DNA from: a virus
Virus record (IMG/VR): IMGVR_UViG_3300034082_004432
Coordinates: 57,335 to 121,334 of that record
Length of the DNA stretch: 64,000 nucleotides
Strand: one strand, 5' to 3'
Under the pieces are notes generated by a model. That model ran no database searches and had not been told where the DNA came from. It worked only from the letters and a program-made list of their open reading frames with translations. Shown piece after piece: positions 63,929 through 64,000 of this stretch (positions are counted from its first letter, which is position 1; every line of letters starts with the position of its first letter). A program made the translations under genes and the position numbers.

Positions 63929-64000
63929 TGCCAACTGTAGCTTGTTATTGTGAAAAATGTGGGCAAAGTTTTTTCTTAAAAGATGAATTGTATTTGCCTG
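63928..64000 (+). CDS. Zinc-ribbon protein, 3' partial
   Basis: The ATG overlaps the previous stop (TAATG) and 24 codons are visible. The start MPTVACYCEKCGQSFFLKD has CxCxxC, as in a zinc-ribbon or DksA/FmdB-type N-terminus. The gene runs off the right edge of the window, so its size and family cannot be judged. Confidence 0.55.
   Translation, partial: MPTVACYCEKCGQSFFLKDELYLP

Noticed and set aside
1-64000. tRNA genes, CRISPR arrays, insertion sequences or integrase sites
   Set aside because: Gaps between genes are nearly all under 100 bases and I saw no tRNA-like cloverleaf, spaced direct repeats, transposase or recombinase.

Overview
The window is a piece of the genome of a large tailed bacteriophage (jumbo-phage class), not a bacterial chromosome. 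Very large virion structural genes (up to 2857 codons) stand beside phage-carried versions of bacterial housekeeping genes: both gyrase subunits, DnaK, DnaJ, ClpX, PhoH, a UvsW-like helicase and signal peptidase I. Genes are packed end to end, often with 1-4 bp stop/start overlaps, in AT-rich DNA using the standard bacterial code. I saw no tRNA, rRNA, insertion sequence or CRISPR array. The host cannot be named from this sequence.

Region 1 (1-28662, + strand) is one long tail/baseplate operon: a hub-like protein cut by the left window edge, then eight structural proteins. They are built from beta-propeller, Ig-like, SWM-type, PA14-like, Asp-box and von Willebrand A-like pieces, plus a recurrent phage module with the signature LVKxQ...NGxYxV. 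Region 2 (28663-37569, + strand) holds a subtilase, a signal peptidase I, a trypsin-like protease, a type I DnaJ, a small protein, a membrane protein, a UvsW-like helicase, a zinc-ribbon protein, a compact DnaK, a MerC-like membrane protein and a DUF151/BFN-like protein. A 25-codon antisense ORF with its own promoter-like site lies at 34386-34463.

Region 3 (37575-55401, - strand) carries a paralogous pair of virion proteins, three small virion-type proteins (Ig-like, LamG-like, and a conserved phage family), gyrA and gyrB, two small unrecognised proteins, a 1941-residue protein made largely of the LVKxQ-type module, a PIN-PhoH ATPase and a second J-domain protein. Region 4 (55442-64000, mixed) has a GH108 muramidase, a small MuF-motif acidic protein, four unrecognised - strand genes, ClpX, three unrecognised proteins, a macro-domain protein, a PAS-like protein, a coiled-coil membrane-anchored protein and the start of a zinc-ribbon gene.

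Two system-level signals stand out. First, several otherwise unrelated proteins share a short segment of pattern LAxxLDxxGxYxxAD and/or the end motif [IV]K[IT]SQ; one is the trypsin-like protease, which suggests a sorting tag or protease-processing site. Second, the DnaJ, DnaK, helicase and macro-domain genes have no Shine-Dalgarno sequence but a -10-like box ending 7-8 bases before the ATG, as expected for leaderless mRNAs. Function calls rest on motif recognition by eye; no database search was run.
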